From positions 3,958,664 through 4,022,663 of the forward strand of contig SSNP01000006.1 of assembly GCA_006937955.1 (NCBI GenBank): a DNA stretch of 64,000 bases. Reading direction: 5' to 3'. Origin of the DNA: Pachypanchax playfairii (taxonomy: Eukaryota > Chordata > Actinopteri > Cyprinodontiformes > Aplocheilidae). The translations under genes and the position numbers were made by a program. The notes under the pieces were generated by a model, which saw only the letters and a program-made list of their open reading frames with translations, did no database searches and was not told where the DNA came from. Shown piece after piece: positions 44,911 through 56,707 of this stretch. The stretch's first letter is position 1, and every line of letters begins with the position of its first letter.

Positions 44911-46094
44911 CATTGTCAAATTGTTCATTTAAACTTGTAAATTTAGAAAACTGAGCATCTATTTAGACTTTTATTTTCTAAAATGTCATCTGAACCTTTG
45001 ATGTGGCACAAACCTGCAGGTTTACAAATTACCCACTTAATGTGTTTATCCACATTTTTTTATGTTGTCTAAATATCATCCACTCCCAAACGGCAATACA
45101 AACTCCCCGAGCGTTACATTGACCCCAAATTACATTGCAAGAAGGGTTTAGTTCGTTATTTGACACAGAATTCAATTAATTTTTCACTCAAATAAAAAAC
45201 TTTGAAGTCTACATAACTTTTGAAACTAATAATAAATAAATGAATTAAAACAGAAGAAAAAATGAGTGAGTTTTCTTGGAGATGAAACTTCAGAATTCTT
45301 TAGGTGCAGAATTTTTTTAATATTTAATATGAAGATGAAATTTAAGGAATTTGTTTGAGCTATTACGCTTGAAACATTTCTATTTGCTATTCAAAATTTA
45401 AAAAAGTTTCCAATGATTTTAGACCTGCAATGGAGAATTTGTTCTTTCCTTTATACCTGATCCAGGTAGGTCAGGATGGCTTATTGCTGAGAACATACAG
45501 AGAAGTTTCTAAGGAGGATCCGTTCAGGTCACACATTCATCTTCAATATGGAGAATCAAAGTATTTACTTTTAGCAGAAGGAAAATTTGACAATAATGAA
45601 CTTTAGCTGAAACAAGCTACCAAAGTGATTTAATGTGTCGAGGAGTGAGACAGAAAAACTGACAAAAGGGAAAAAATCCCAACAAAATGTTTTTTTTTTA
45701 ATCCACAATTTTGAGTTTATTTCTATGAGAATAACATTTCTTTTTGTTACATGCTGCACACTTAAAGGTACAAGACGTCCTCTACAGGACGTATTTAACT
45801 TCTCACTCCAAATGAAAAGCTTGGTGGAATCAACGCTCTTTTGAAGTGGGTTATTTATTTAATTTGCACCTGATGGAAGAAGCTCGTTTGTTTACAGGAT
45901 CTCGTTTTTTCATGAATATCCAAACTCATGACTATATTGGAGGATTGAAATGTTAGTTTATCAGTTCATTCCTCGATCCATCCGGTCAAACAAGACACCA
46001 ACATACCTGACCTGCTCTCCATGAGACAGGGACACCCTCCCTACCTGAAGACACCAGTCCATTAACCTGCTTAAAACACTGAAATCTGTTGGTA
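44911..46094. other. AT-rich, small hairpin at 45773
   Basis: AT-rich DNA. A perfect 7-bp-arm hairpin, ACGTCCTCTACAGGACGT, lies near 45773-45791. Opposed frames at 45571-45844 have no domain. Confidence 0.45.
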
Positions 46095-47270
46095 CAGTGA
46101 TCCTTCACTTATCACGGTTAATTGGTTCCATACAATATGGGGTTCTAGTCACCGATGACTAGCAGTGCGTTGGTTAACTGATGATGATGATGAACAACCT
46201 GTACAGTGTGATGAAGGTGATGAGAGCTTTACAGCTCTCCGGGAGGCGCCTTGTCTGGGTCATCAACCGACCGTGGAGGAAGTGTGCGGAGCAGTGTTAA
46301 TTTTGGCAAGAAATTTTAATTTAGTTTTAGTCATAGTCTTTCGACTAAAATTTTTTTCAATTTTAGTCACTAAAATAGTTTTAATTGTAGTCTAATTTTA
46401 GTCGACGAAAATATGTGGCAGTTCTAGTCGACTGAAATCAATTGTATATTTAGTCGACTAAAATAAGGATATTTTCTTAAGTATTATTTTAACCCTGTAA
46501 GACACAGCTTATTAAAAAATAGCCAGAAAATTCTGATTATTTGGAACTGAGACGTTTACGAAGCCTTAGAACAAAATTCACAAACATTTTTTGCTGTATC
46601 ATGTTATTTATAATAGATTTTTTGTATCACATTTATTACATTGGCCGTTTTTACGGTTTAATTGTAATATAAAAAACGAGTTAATAATAATACATTCATC
46701 CATATAATAATGATGATTTAACCTGAAAAAAAGGCAAGTGGATCATTTACTGGGAGCAACCATGTTAGAAATGATCAAAACTATGTATTATAGGGTTAAC
46801 AACTGCAATATAATATGGACATTTTCTTACCATTCCACACTTCATCTGGCGTTTCCCCGGGAGCATCTCAAACAACTACGGAAGCCTCTGCTCACCGCTC
46901 AATAAGCCGAGCTCTGATTGGCCCCAGCTGTTAGCTTTTTGACTGATTCGTCTATGCATCTTTCTTTTCCTCTGATTGGATTTCGTCGCTGTCTAATTTC
47001 GTCTCGTCTTTAATTTGTCAACGGAAATCAACATAATTTTAGTCATAATAATCGTTTAAAATAGGGCCGTCTATTTTAGTTTTCGTCCACAAAAATATAT
47101 TCGTGACTAAAATTATGATGAAATGTTTTAGTCAACGAAATTAACAGGTAAACGAACAGCTGAAAGCGCGGTAGTTTGGATTTTTTACTTTTGGATAAAT
47201 AATTTTTGAAAAATCTGCGAAGTGGTGAATCTGCGATAGTCGAACCGCGAAGTAGCGAGGGATGATTCTG
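46095..47270 (+). mobile_element. Tigger-like DNA transposon relic T2
   Basis: The left end CAGTGATCCTTCACTTATCA and the right end, reverse-complemented, CAGAATCATCCCTCGCTACT then TCGCGGTTCGACTATCGC are inverted repeats. TA precedes the left end, but the right flank is GA. Internal 46150-46290 and 47150-47225 are collinear (inverted) with relic T1. The element is split by an 852-bp insertion. There is no transposase frame; the 76-codon plus frame (46165-46395) crosses the insertion border and is spurious. Confidence 0.85.
46295..47146. mobile_element. TGTTAATTT element nested in Tigger T2
   Basis: The ends TGTTAATTTTGG and, reverse-complemented, TGTTAATTTCGT define short inverted repeats. 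Both arms are filled with TTTTAGTC and GACTAAAAT words (for example TAGTCGACTAAAAT near 46453), giving extensive subterminal inverted repeats. This pattern is one I know from a common teleost DNA element. Relic T1 gives an empty-site comparison at the same point, which confirms the borders to within a few bases. Target duplication, if any, is very short. Superfamily not assigned. Confidence 0.8.
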
Positions 47271-48715
47271 GAGAGTATTTATTTCTTAATGTACAGGTGG
47301 GACCTGTTTACTGTTGCTTGGGGGGTCATGGGTGAGTTTTATCCTGTTAATAGAGGCACGTTGAAGCGACTGCTATGTGTGTGCACACTCTCCAACATCC
47401 AGGTGGATTCCTGGAAACCCTCCCTTGACTCTGTGCCAGTGTTACCGCTTGTCTGAACATTAAATCTGCTGAAGGGCTGAGTTTATTTTCTTTGCTTTGA
47501 AGGCCACATTTATCGTTTTCAATTATCTCAGATCCATAAAAGCTGACCCCCGCTCTCCGCCGTGCTGCCTGAACCACTGGAGAGCAAAAGAAACCAAATG
47601 AAAGTCTGAACTGAGCTCTGTATGTTAAAGATCATCAGATTGTGCATGAACCTGTATGAAAGCATTCATCCATGTGTAAATAAACACACGTTGACTCCCT
47701 CGAATCAACTGAGCTTGACTTTCTCACTCAAAAACCTTGAAATCCAAACAACTCCTAGCATCTCTCTCTGTGGACGTTTACTACTTGTCTTCAAGATGTA
47801 GAACCAATAAAACATTTCTAACATTGGTAATAAATTAATAACTACCTGGTATTAAACTCTAATTATCTAAACATAAGCTATGCAGCAGGCCTGAAGGCAA
47901 ACAGCAAGAGCTGCAACCGAAAATCGTTCTGTGCTGTTAGAAAACTGCTGCAAAGGACAGAAATGATGCCATCTGCTTCAGGGAGGGATCACACCCACTT
48001 CCACAGCTGATCTCAGTTTTATGTTGACTCTCTATATTTGTGATTATGAAGATGAGTATAGTCTTTATTACCCAATTTCACGTCTCTACGCTGTTGCAGA
48101 GGAATGAAAGCAACTGCACATGAATAAAATCATGAGATTATTTGGCCGAGGTGAACAACTAAACCTATAAAGGACGCGCAGTTTAAAAACGCTGCTCCAT
48201 TTAACACAGTTAACAGACTGGTCATAGTGCTTTTACTGTTAGACAAACCCTGAATTTAACCCTGCAGTGATCTGGAGATCAGAAAGAGGAAAAACATATA
48301 AAACAAATAAAAAAGCTTCAGTCAGTTTTGAAATTGTGTATTTTTGTTGAGTTTTGTTTTATTTCACAGCATAAAAAAATGGAATAAAGTGAAATGGATT
48401 GTAGATAATGGAAAGTTGCCCTCACTTTCAAAATAAATCCACAATGTGAATCTAATACTGTATGTTTATTTTATTTTCACATCCTATTTTGTGAGACTAA
48501 AATATTCAATTTGGCAGTTTAATTAATTCAGTTTCAATTTAATTTAATTGAGTTATTTATTTAGTGTTAACTCATAATAATATCAAAGCATGTTACAGAA
48601 ACAAGTCCAGATTTAAAGTTAATTTAATGTAAACATTTCACTTATAACAGACAGAATCAGTTAATTAAAATTGTTTCCTGTTCAAGCGACGTGTAGAATC
48701 ACTGTTTCAACACAA
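47271..48715. other. No gene; balanced block at 47870-48150
   Basis: Mixed DNA with an even-composition block and no paired repeat. The frames at 47262-47577 start inside the Tigger end and have no domain. Confidence 0.4.
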
Positions 48716-48811
48716 TCCTCCATCCTGAGCAGCACCGACTGGAGACAGGAAGTAACCTCCAGAACCAGAACCAGGATGAGTTCTGCCCATTAGAGGACAG
48801 GAAAGAGACAA
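48716..48811. repeat. Single-unit relative of the 43.9-kb minisatellite
   Basis: CATCCTGAGCAGCACCGACT, GGAGACAGGAAGTAAC, CTCCAGAACCAGAACCAGGA and GAGGACAGGAAAGAGACAAC match the flanks and one unit of 43815-44215 in order. The CACTGGGGTCT part is reduced. This looks like the unexpanded state of the same dispersed sequence. Confidence 0.8.
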
Positions 48812-50329
48812 CCAGGTCTTAGCTTCTTCACAGTTCTGGTTCTGGTATCTGTGATATTAAATGTTCTTGTTCTGGGTTCTAATACATCTGATCTTGTTAA
48901 TTCATGTGAAAACTAAACAATATGTTATTAATATTCTGCTGTACATGGAGTCAGTACCGAGTTCAGCTTGGACTGGGATCCAGATGTTCTGCACTGAAGG
49001 TGGTTGGTGATGCTCCTCCTCTAACCTGCCAGTCAACATAAATAACTTTCACTCTTATAAAACATACTAGAGCTCATAAATAACTGTAAATGAGTTACCA
49101 GAACCAGAACCTGAGATTTACTGAACATATGGAGGTTTAAAAGAAACTGTTCAAATGTACATCTTCATCACATCTCATGTTGTTCTCAGTGGAATACTAA
49201 CAAACATCTGGTGACGCATGATGACCAATGTAAACACATTCAGACGGGAGCTGTGCTACGATGCAGCTTCTGTCAGAATCATCATGTTCGTTCTTTTTGA
49301 CTGATTTTTATAACAACTACACAGATTGTTGGGAAATTTTAAACCTAAACAGTTTGTTGTCATTATGTTTTCATTACAGGATTTCTGTTACAGAAACTTT
49401 TCAACATGAACATAAAGAATCTCAGATTTCTGGTTATTGAAGATATTCTGGAAGTTCTTCCTGCATCAAATTAAATACAGTTATCTAGAACAGTTGAAAT
49501 AATTTCAGCTGTTGACAGAAACTTTTTCCTGATGTGTGTGAATGTGTTTGCAGTTGGTCTAAAGGTGGAGACGATAAACCCTGAGCAGTGAATAACACAC
49601 TGTTACAAACAAGTAGTGCATTAGCAAGGGCCATTACCCTCATCTCTACCCCTCCTGAGAGCGAACACACATCCACGCAGACGCTCCGACGCCTCACAGG
49701 ATGTAATGGACTGTGTTCTGCTGAGCTGAGATGGTAATAAATGAAAGAAAGAAGGAACGATCTTGGCAGGAAATGTCAGCAGAGGGTGAAGAATAAGTTC
49801 ACTGGTTGGTTTGTCCTGCTTGAAGCGACTTCACGGTGCTGGTTTAATTATTATGTTTTGATATCCAACCTTAGATACTGCAGAAGTAATGACACGTCAC
49901 TCTTATTTACCGTTTCCTTCCAGATGTTTTTGGGTTTGTGTAAATTATTTTCTTTTATCTGTGATCTGATTTGTTTAGTTTATTCATCATAACTTGAGTC
50001 AAACATTTCAGGGTTTCAGGTTGTTTTTTATTTCAGCTATCACCCCAACATCATATCTGATTTATATTTATAGATTTGTTTATAGTTTGTTGATACCTTT
50101 ACATCATAAATAAAAGCTCAATATTCAAAAGTTTATGTTTATCAATAAAAAGGATTTTCCCCCAGACGTTTTGGGGCTTGTTAACATGTAATATATTTTT
50201 CTTTCGATGGTGGAACTTCCTGAATCTTCTTCATAGAGGTCTTACGGTTTAAAATATGATGGGTGGTTGATCAGAAAGTCATGCACCTTGAATGGTTTTG
50301 AAGAACTTCGTCTTGTTCTCTCTCCATCT
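48812..50329. other. No gene; block at 49590-49740 has a partner
   Basis: AT-rich apart from a balanced block at 49590-49740 whose ordered words recur at 51715-51860. The frames at 49485-49992 lack domains. Confidence 0.4.
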
Positions 50330-50640
50330 GGTCCAGCTGGTTCCTCGTGTCCCCGTCCTGGATGTCGTCCTGCTGGTTCCTCTCGTGTCCATGTCCTGGA
50401 CGTCGTCCTGCTACAGTCACATCAACATGATCCTGTTTAATAATATGATCAGCTGATCAGAGGGACATGAAGCTGCTTGGAGATGGTCTGTAGTCTTTAA
50501 CATGGAGCATCTGGTCTTTATCTGGTCCATGTTCAGGGTGGTGCACACAGTGATACTAAACTACACAACATCCTGTTAGTTCCTTTAAACAGACTGAATG
50601 AAAAGACACCTGAGATACTCAATGTAGCACTAATAATCTC
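50330..50640 (+). repeat. Dispersed repeat M38 with two 38-bp units
   Basis: Two 38-bp units (50334-50412) match the array at 37.0 kb. They run into sequence collinear with 1719-1895, including the TGATCAGCTGATCA region and the GGTGGTGCACACAGTGATAC phrase. The minisatellite is therefore part of, or next to, an interspersed element. Confidence 0.8.
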
Positions 50641-50958
50641 TTTAAGGAACCAGAATATCTGCTCAGATGATTTTAGCACATCTTTAAAAATAAACAGCAA
50701 TTCTTCTTCTTTATTTAACCAGTGTTTTCATTTCATAAAGACATGCAGGTAAAAGACTGGAAGTTGTGTTTAAATGAAGCTGTTTCAATGAGCTGTGGGG
50801 ATCAACACATCTGGGCACATCTGGATGTATAAAATACTGCCTGTTCATCATTTCTGTCACGATATATGTCAAAAGACAGAATTCAAGTAAACAGAACCAG
50901 ACTGTTTATTTGCTAATGTATTAGTTTTATGCTTGTGAATGTAATTTTTTATGGAAAC

Positions 50959-50997
50959 AACTAAACTAAACTAAACTAAACTAAACTAAACTAAACC
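50959..50997. repeat. (CTAAA)n microsatellite
   Basis: About eight CTAAA units. Confidence 0.95.
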
Positions 50998-53446
50998 CAC
51001 GTGTTCATCATTCAGAAGTGATAGTGACGTTTTCCCGTGCTGGAACGAGCTGACCGGTGGATATTCTGACCTTGCAGCTCCTCGTACATCTTGTTGCTGC
51101 AGGAGTTAATGTTAACAACAGTTTCTAAAGGAAGAGAGGATTATTACTCACTCTTGTCCTGAGTTTTCTTGCTGTGACCAGGGATAACAAGGGGTGACCT
51201 TTTTAGTTACAAGCCCATTGGACCATTAAATGAAAACGAAAGCTTCCCTCAGCACGTTGGCCACAAAATCAATTCTGATGTCACATATTTCACAAGTCCT
51301 ACCTTGCCTACCACTTCAGCAGAGTGGACACACTAATTGGGCTTCATGATGAAATATATGGAAAGGAGACTTTATACTCGCCTCAAAGCATCCAACTCTT
51401 TTGAATTCAGTCAAATCCAATTTTTGTGCTCAGCGTTTGGGCGTATCATCAGCTTCACCACTTTCCACCTCAGTTCCCTCAAATATTTTCTCATCAAGAT
51501 CTCACTCTGCTTTCTTCTCCGTATTGTTACATCAAAAGCTGCCCAGTGGGCGTATTTCATTACGACCTTGATGTGTGAACACGAGCTCACTTTGGTCTGC
51601 TGCATCACAGTTAAAGAAGCAGCCTGACCTCATGTTTTATTCAGCTATAATAATACATAACTGGAAGAAAAATTGTTTGTGAACATGTGAACAGTCAGAA
51701 GTGAGGGGCTAATGCATACTAATACAAAGGAGTTGTGTAACAGCAAGGGTCATTAACCTCATCTTTTTCTGCGTGCAGTATGTGAAGCAACACGCACACA
51801 CAGACTCACTGTAATGGGGTTTGCAGCGCTGATGGTGATGAATGAGAGTATTAACAGTGTCTAATTAGAAGCTAGCCACAATAATATGGTGTGTTCATGA
51901 GAGTGAAACAAAGAGGGAGTGTTCACAAAGAGTGAATGCTGCTTTATGTTCTATTCTTACTATTTACAAACTAATAATGGGCTCAACAGATCTCATTAAG
52001 TCACGATAAATATATTCCAGATACTGTGACGTTACATGATTATTGCAAAGATTACCTGATGTCTTAATGTTAGATCTGATGGACAGAGCTGGACAGTCTT
52101 TTACTGGGAGATTTCAAAGGGAAACATTGATGTACAAATGGAGAACAATCTTTTTTCCTTGCAAACAGCCTGCAGGGAAGATAAAGTGTTGCAAGATTTG
52201 ATCATTTATTTTAGAAAACCTGATGTGAATACTTGTTCTGTTCCAAAATTCAGTGCAGTTTTCTATGCACCAGACAGTTAAACCCATGATGTCAAATATT
52301 TAACATTGATAAACATTTTGCAGCTCTAAAATTTCTGACTCTGGTTCAGATTTGGACCCTGTGGGAACAAGACTTTTTAAAAATAAAAAGAGAGACTGCA
52401 GCTTTTCAGAATTCTTCCAGCCAGGTATTGTAATCCTCGAGGGTTATAGATATTTTATTCCAGAAAGGACAGAAGTTCATTTTTAAATTGAAAAAATGTT
52501 CAACGTGTCACTGTAACCATGGTAATAGCCACAGGAAGGCTTGATTTGTCTAGTCTTGTCACAAGCATATCAATATCACTGTAGTATGCTGATAACCACA
52601 GACGGGACTCAAAACAACATCAAAACATGAAAAAGAAGAGATAAAACAACCGAGAAGACAGAATGAGAAGAGAAAGAAAAAGAGGGGGAGCTACAGGAAA
52701 TGACCCACTAGGGTTCAGAGGGGTGATAAGAATTTAGCACAGCGGCGTCCGGCTGCGAGCTCTTTGCAGATCACACCTCGCTGTCTTATCTACAGCTGCA
52801 GACGAGAACAGACATTATGAGAGAACTAGACTGGGCAGTTCATCTACCTGGAGGTTCAGGTCAGTCCAACAGGAAGCAGGAAGTGTTTCAGACCATCAGA
52901 ATAAAATATAAAGAAATGAAAAATGCATGTTCATCTAATGCAAAAATAGAATTGTAATGTGGATTTTACTTCCTGCCATTAAAAGTGTTGTTGTACTTTT
53001 TTACCTCCTCCATCTCCATCTGGTATGCTGCTGCTCTGCCAAGGACAAAAGCAGCCTGCAGCATTTCATTCATTCTGCCGTCACTCCAGGATCTATAAAC
53101 TTTCAGGACACTGAAGCAAACAGAAAAAAAGAAACTGTAGCTGACCCTTGTCAACCCACTCAGACTCCACTGGCAGGAGGATGCAGGCTAAACATCACCT
53201 CATTCTTCCCATCAGTAGTTCTCCTCATTAATACACCCAGAAGATGACTTCCTGCTGAGGCAGAGAGGAAACTGACTTTGTTTTATTTCAGACAAAAAAA
53301 AGTCTCAATCTAAATCTGAAATTACATTATAAAGCATGAAATTAACTCGTTACCTGCATTTGAAATGAAAATATCAGGAAATTACAAAAAAAAAATGTAA
53401 TTTAATTTATGTAAATAAAAGCCAATACTGATAACACCGTGTGACC
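50998..53446. other. No gene; candidate conserved blocks
   Basis: 51170-51620 and 51715-51960 are of even composition with no repeats. 51337-51627 is open on the plus strand and an opposed minus frame overlaps it, but no domain is visible. An X-box-like site with one mismatch (GTAACCATGGTAAT) is at 52513-52526. The plus frame at 52957-53247 has no recognisable product. Confidence 0.4.
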
Positions 53447-53570
53447 ATCTATTTTCTGTACCCAATTAACCTAACATGTATGTTTTTGGTCTGCAGGAGG
53501 AAACCAGAGTCCCCGGATAAACCGGCACATGGGAAGAACATACGAACTCCATACAGCAGGACCTTGCAAT
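53447..53570 (-). mobile_element. Retroposon tail scrap
   Basis: ATTAACCTAACATGTATGTT then TTTGGTCTGCAGGAGGAAAC and GGGAAGAACATACGAACTCC match, as I remember it, the region of the same fish retroposon that follows the GGCGGGG...CACCTGG part seen at 55945. Decayed and non-coding. Confidence 0.65.
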
Positions 53571-55944
53571 CATGCTACTAATAAACAATCAAAAAAATAA
53601 AGCTACTTTCTACAATAAATGTGTTTCAGTTGCAATTTACCCAGTAAAAATCTATTCCAATATAAATAATACGAGACGTTTAGAAATGAACACAGATCCA
53701 TGTGATGTTTTTAAAGTCTGTGTGTTTGCTGCAGAAAGCCCTGAGCATCTCTTATCTGACTGCTGCTTCCACTCATAAGAGGTCACTTTCAACACAGGAA
53801 GGTGATCCTTCTGAAAAGATTAGGACTCCACATTTCAAAGACTTTATTATGTTTCTGACTGCAGGAATTACCTATTTGGGTCTGACGGGGGGGATTTAGG
53901 TTCGAATGGTAAGATGATGATATACAATTTCTGCATAGAATATTTCTCTCTAGTAAACAGGATAGAGATTGAGTTGGGGAAATATGGCAGCAGCTGGGCT
54001 GAGTTAGTCTCCATAACACCATTTGTTTGTGTGCTGTGACATTTAAGGCCCCTGACAATACATATCGTTCATTCCAGTCAGCTCCTGGATACATGAGAAA
54101 CAGACATCTCAAGGTTGGTTTTGCCAAGAAGATTATGACAATATCTGTTACCTTGGGATAAACTGATGCACCTATAAATCTAAATTTGGGCTCAATGAAA
54201 GTGGAGAACACTCCATTCTCTGAGTCTTTTAATGTGAAAGTTTATCTGTCTCTGTGAATAATCAGACACTGATTAAAAGAACATGGAAGCACGTGGAAAT
54301 GCCACCAGTTTGAGGAACTATGTCAGTACGGGGAGAATGGGGGGGTGGGGGGGTAATAATAAACTGTTGGGAATTCTTGGTATCAACTGTGAAACGGATT
54401 CTTGGATTCAATTTAACTGAAATTATTTCTAAATAAACTGTGAGTTACTAAAGTCAAACATATTACAACATTTTATATACGGCGTAATTTTTATTTGGAC
54501 CTTAATCTAAGTTGTAAAAAACGATATGTATATTTTTGGGCAAACTGCAAAAAAAAAAAAAAAAATTAAAATAAACAAAAACTAGAAGCAAAAGTAAAAA
54601 GAGCCAAAATCACAAGAAATGTCAGAGCTGCGACCACTGGTTCTGTAGCATCACCGTGGTAACCACTTGTGGCTCATTGTGGTCACCATGGTAACCGCAC
54701 ACCTGCATCTCTCACTCATTCAAAGCTCTTCAGAGAGAAATGCAGAAAATAACTGAAGCTTCAGACAGAAGTACAGAAAACCAGAAGTAACAGCACTCAG
54801 TGAAGGAAGAAAACTATTATATGTATAAAGTTAGTAAAATAATAACTCTTTAAACTGAATAATCATCCACAGGGAAATGGAGGAATGTTACTCATTTAAG
54901 GTGTGATTTCATTTCCATTTTCTGTCTCAGGGATGGTTATGAAACATGTTTAATAAAGTCAACCCATTAATGATTAGCCATGCCAGACCTTGATGTAAGT
55001 AAACAAGGTCGTACAGATGAGAAGAGCTTCAGGTGATATGAGGATGACTTTTGAGTAGGAAACTGACCTTGTGTACAAGAGAAAATAAAAATAAGTTATG
55101 AGTAGAGATGCACGGGGTATTTTCAGACTTGTTCTCATCAGTGTTAATGTTCAATAAATGTCTCGACTGAAAACAGCCAAGTCCTTCAACCTTCTTCTCC
55201 AGTGTTTTATGTTTGTGTACAAAGCCTGAAATCTATAAAGTCTATAAACCATTAATATCAGCTTGGAAAAAGGTCTGTACCCAGACTGAATGTCTCTAAT
55301 AACACAAAGGGAAGTAACATAACCTGCAAGGTTCTGATTTATATCCCAGAGTACTGCAGCAGATAAAAAGGCTGACAGATGCTCAGACAGGTGATCATTC
55401 ACATAAGCAACCAAATGACCAACAGTGTCAGAAACGTCATTTTTCTGGAACCATCTGTCATGGATCTACCGTGGATGTGTGCCAGTGTGTAAAAACGTAT
55501 GGGTGGAACCTGGAAGTCTGCCACTGAGAAACAAGAAGAATCAGATGAAAGATGTCACAAGATGATTGTAAAGCTCTGGTTTTCATTAGGTCGTATACAT
55601 GATGGTGATAAGGTGGGAAAAAAGGACAATTTAATTTAAATGAGACAATCAGTCCAACAAGGTAATTTAGGTTGAGTTACTATTCCATGTTAATATGTGG
55701 AGAAGTTACAAACAGATGAGAGTCTAGGGAATTGTGTTCAAGTTGAGAGATGATGGTTAATCTACCTGGAAATCCCAGAAGGCCAAACAGGTTCCAAACT
55801 AGTTGTATTTGCACATCAGATAAAAACATTAAACCTCACAAAGTGATTAAAGATTACTGTCTCAATTCAATCAATTCTAATCTTGTATTCGTTAGTATTC
55901 GTTTCTTCCATCTGCCTGTTCAGAGTTGAGCTGGTGTCCATCTT
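53571..55944. other. No gene; homopolymers and X-boxes
   Basis: Contains G-rich runs at 54340-54353, poly-A at 54550-54565 and the paired X-box sites at 54652-54695. The 140-codon minus frame at 53789-54211 is the longest here but has no domain, shares its DNA with plus frames, and has no start or splice context I can defend. Confidence 0.4.
54652..54695. promoter_or_regulatory. Two RFX-type X-boxes 16 bp apart
   Basis: TCACCGTGGTAACC (from 54652) is a near match. GTCACCATGGTAAC at 54682-54695 fits the consensus GTNRCC-N2-RGYAAC exactly. The spacer also makes GGTAACCAC and GTGGTCACC an inverted pair. The phrase GTGGCTCATT just before the second site also precedes the X-box at 11632. Confidence 0.45.
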
Positions 55945-56000
55945 CAGTCACCACTGGACAAGAGGCGGGGCTACACCTGGATGGGTCACCAGTTTATTGT
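55945..56000 (-). mobile_element. Retroposon 3'-domain scrap
   Basis: CACTGGACAAGAGGCGGGGC then TACACCTGGATGGGTCACCA is a good match to the common fish retroposon tail. It is reverse in orientation to 6612 and 63935. Confidence 0.6.
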
Positions 56001-56143
56001 GAGTCTAAATTTTAAACCAGAAACAGTAATACAAAATTAATTGTATTAACTTTAAATTTTGATAGCACAATATCTTATAACTTATTTTGTTTTAAAGAAA
56101 ACAAGTGAGATTTTAAACATTGTTTGGTATCTGTATGTTTGTT

Positions 56144-56707
56144 TTAAAGTTCCTGTATCATGTAAAATCAGCTGTTTGGATCTTTTAACCATGTTGTGAT
56201 GTTATTTCCTTATTAAACCCTCCAGAGTGGTTTTTGGTTTAATACACACATTTCTCAGTAATCCTCCTGAATCCTGCGCTCTGAGCAGCTGCTCCACTCT
56301 CTCCTGGAAAACCACCTGACTGTAACATAGTGATGTCACAATGTTACACCAGGACCTGCAGATTAAACACACACACCCCGAGCTGCCAGAGTCTGAAGCA
56401 AGACACTAAACACCACCGTTTGTAGTATTTGGCTGTGAGAGTTACAGGAATTTATTCACCATTTTATTCAGGCAGCTTGAGGGGCAGCATTCACGAGGGG
56501 GGGGGGTCCTGAAGGAGAGATGGGATTTTAGGTAAACCGAGCGTTTTACTTCCTGGTTGGAGAATAACTCAAGAATATAAATTATATTTCAGAACAAATG
56601 AAGATTATATAACACCAACGGTAAGACTTTATTATATACGTATGTGCCTATCTCAAACGTTGTAAAAAGGCTGTAAAATTAAAAATAGCAGGAAATAAGA
56701 CCTTTAA
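56144..56707. mobile_element. TTAA-4 element (564 bp)
   Basis: TTAA at both ends (56144-56147 and 56704-56707). The termini AGTTCCTGTATCATGTAAAA and, reverse-complemented, AGGTCTTATTTCCTGCTATT agree only over the first few bases, so the inverted repeat is weak. The AAAGTTCCTGTATCATGTAA opening is one I know from teleost interspersed repeats. An internal G run lies at 56499-56507. Single copy in this window. piggyBac-like by TTAA sites only. Confidence 0.5.

Noticed and set aside
53789..54211. 140-codon minus frame
   Set aside because: No recognisable domain; overlapped by plus frames; no splice or promoter signal I can defend.
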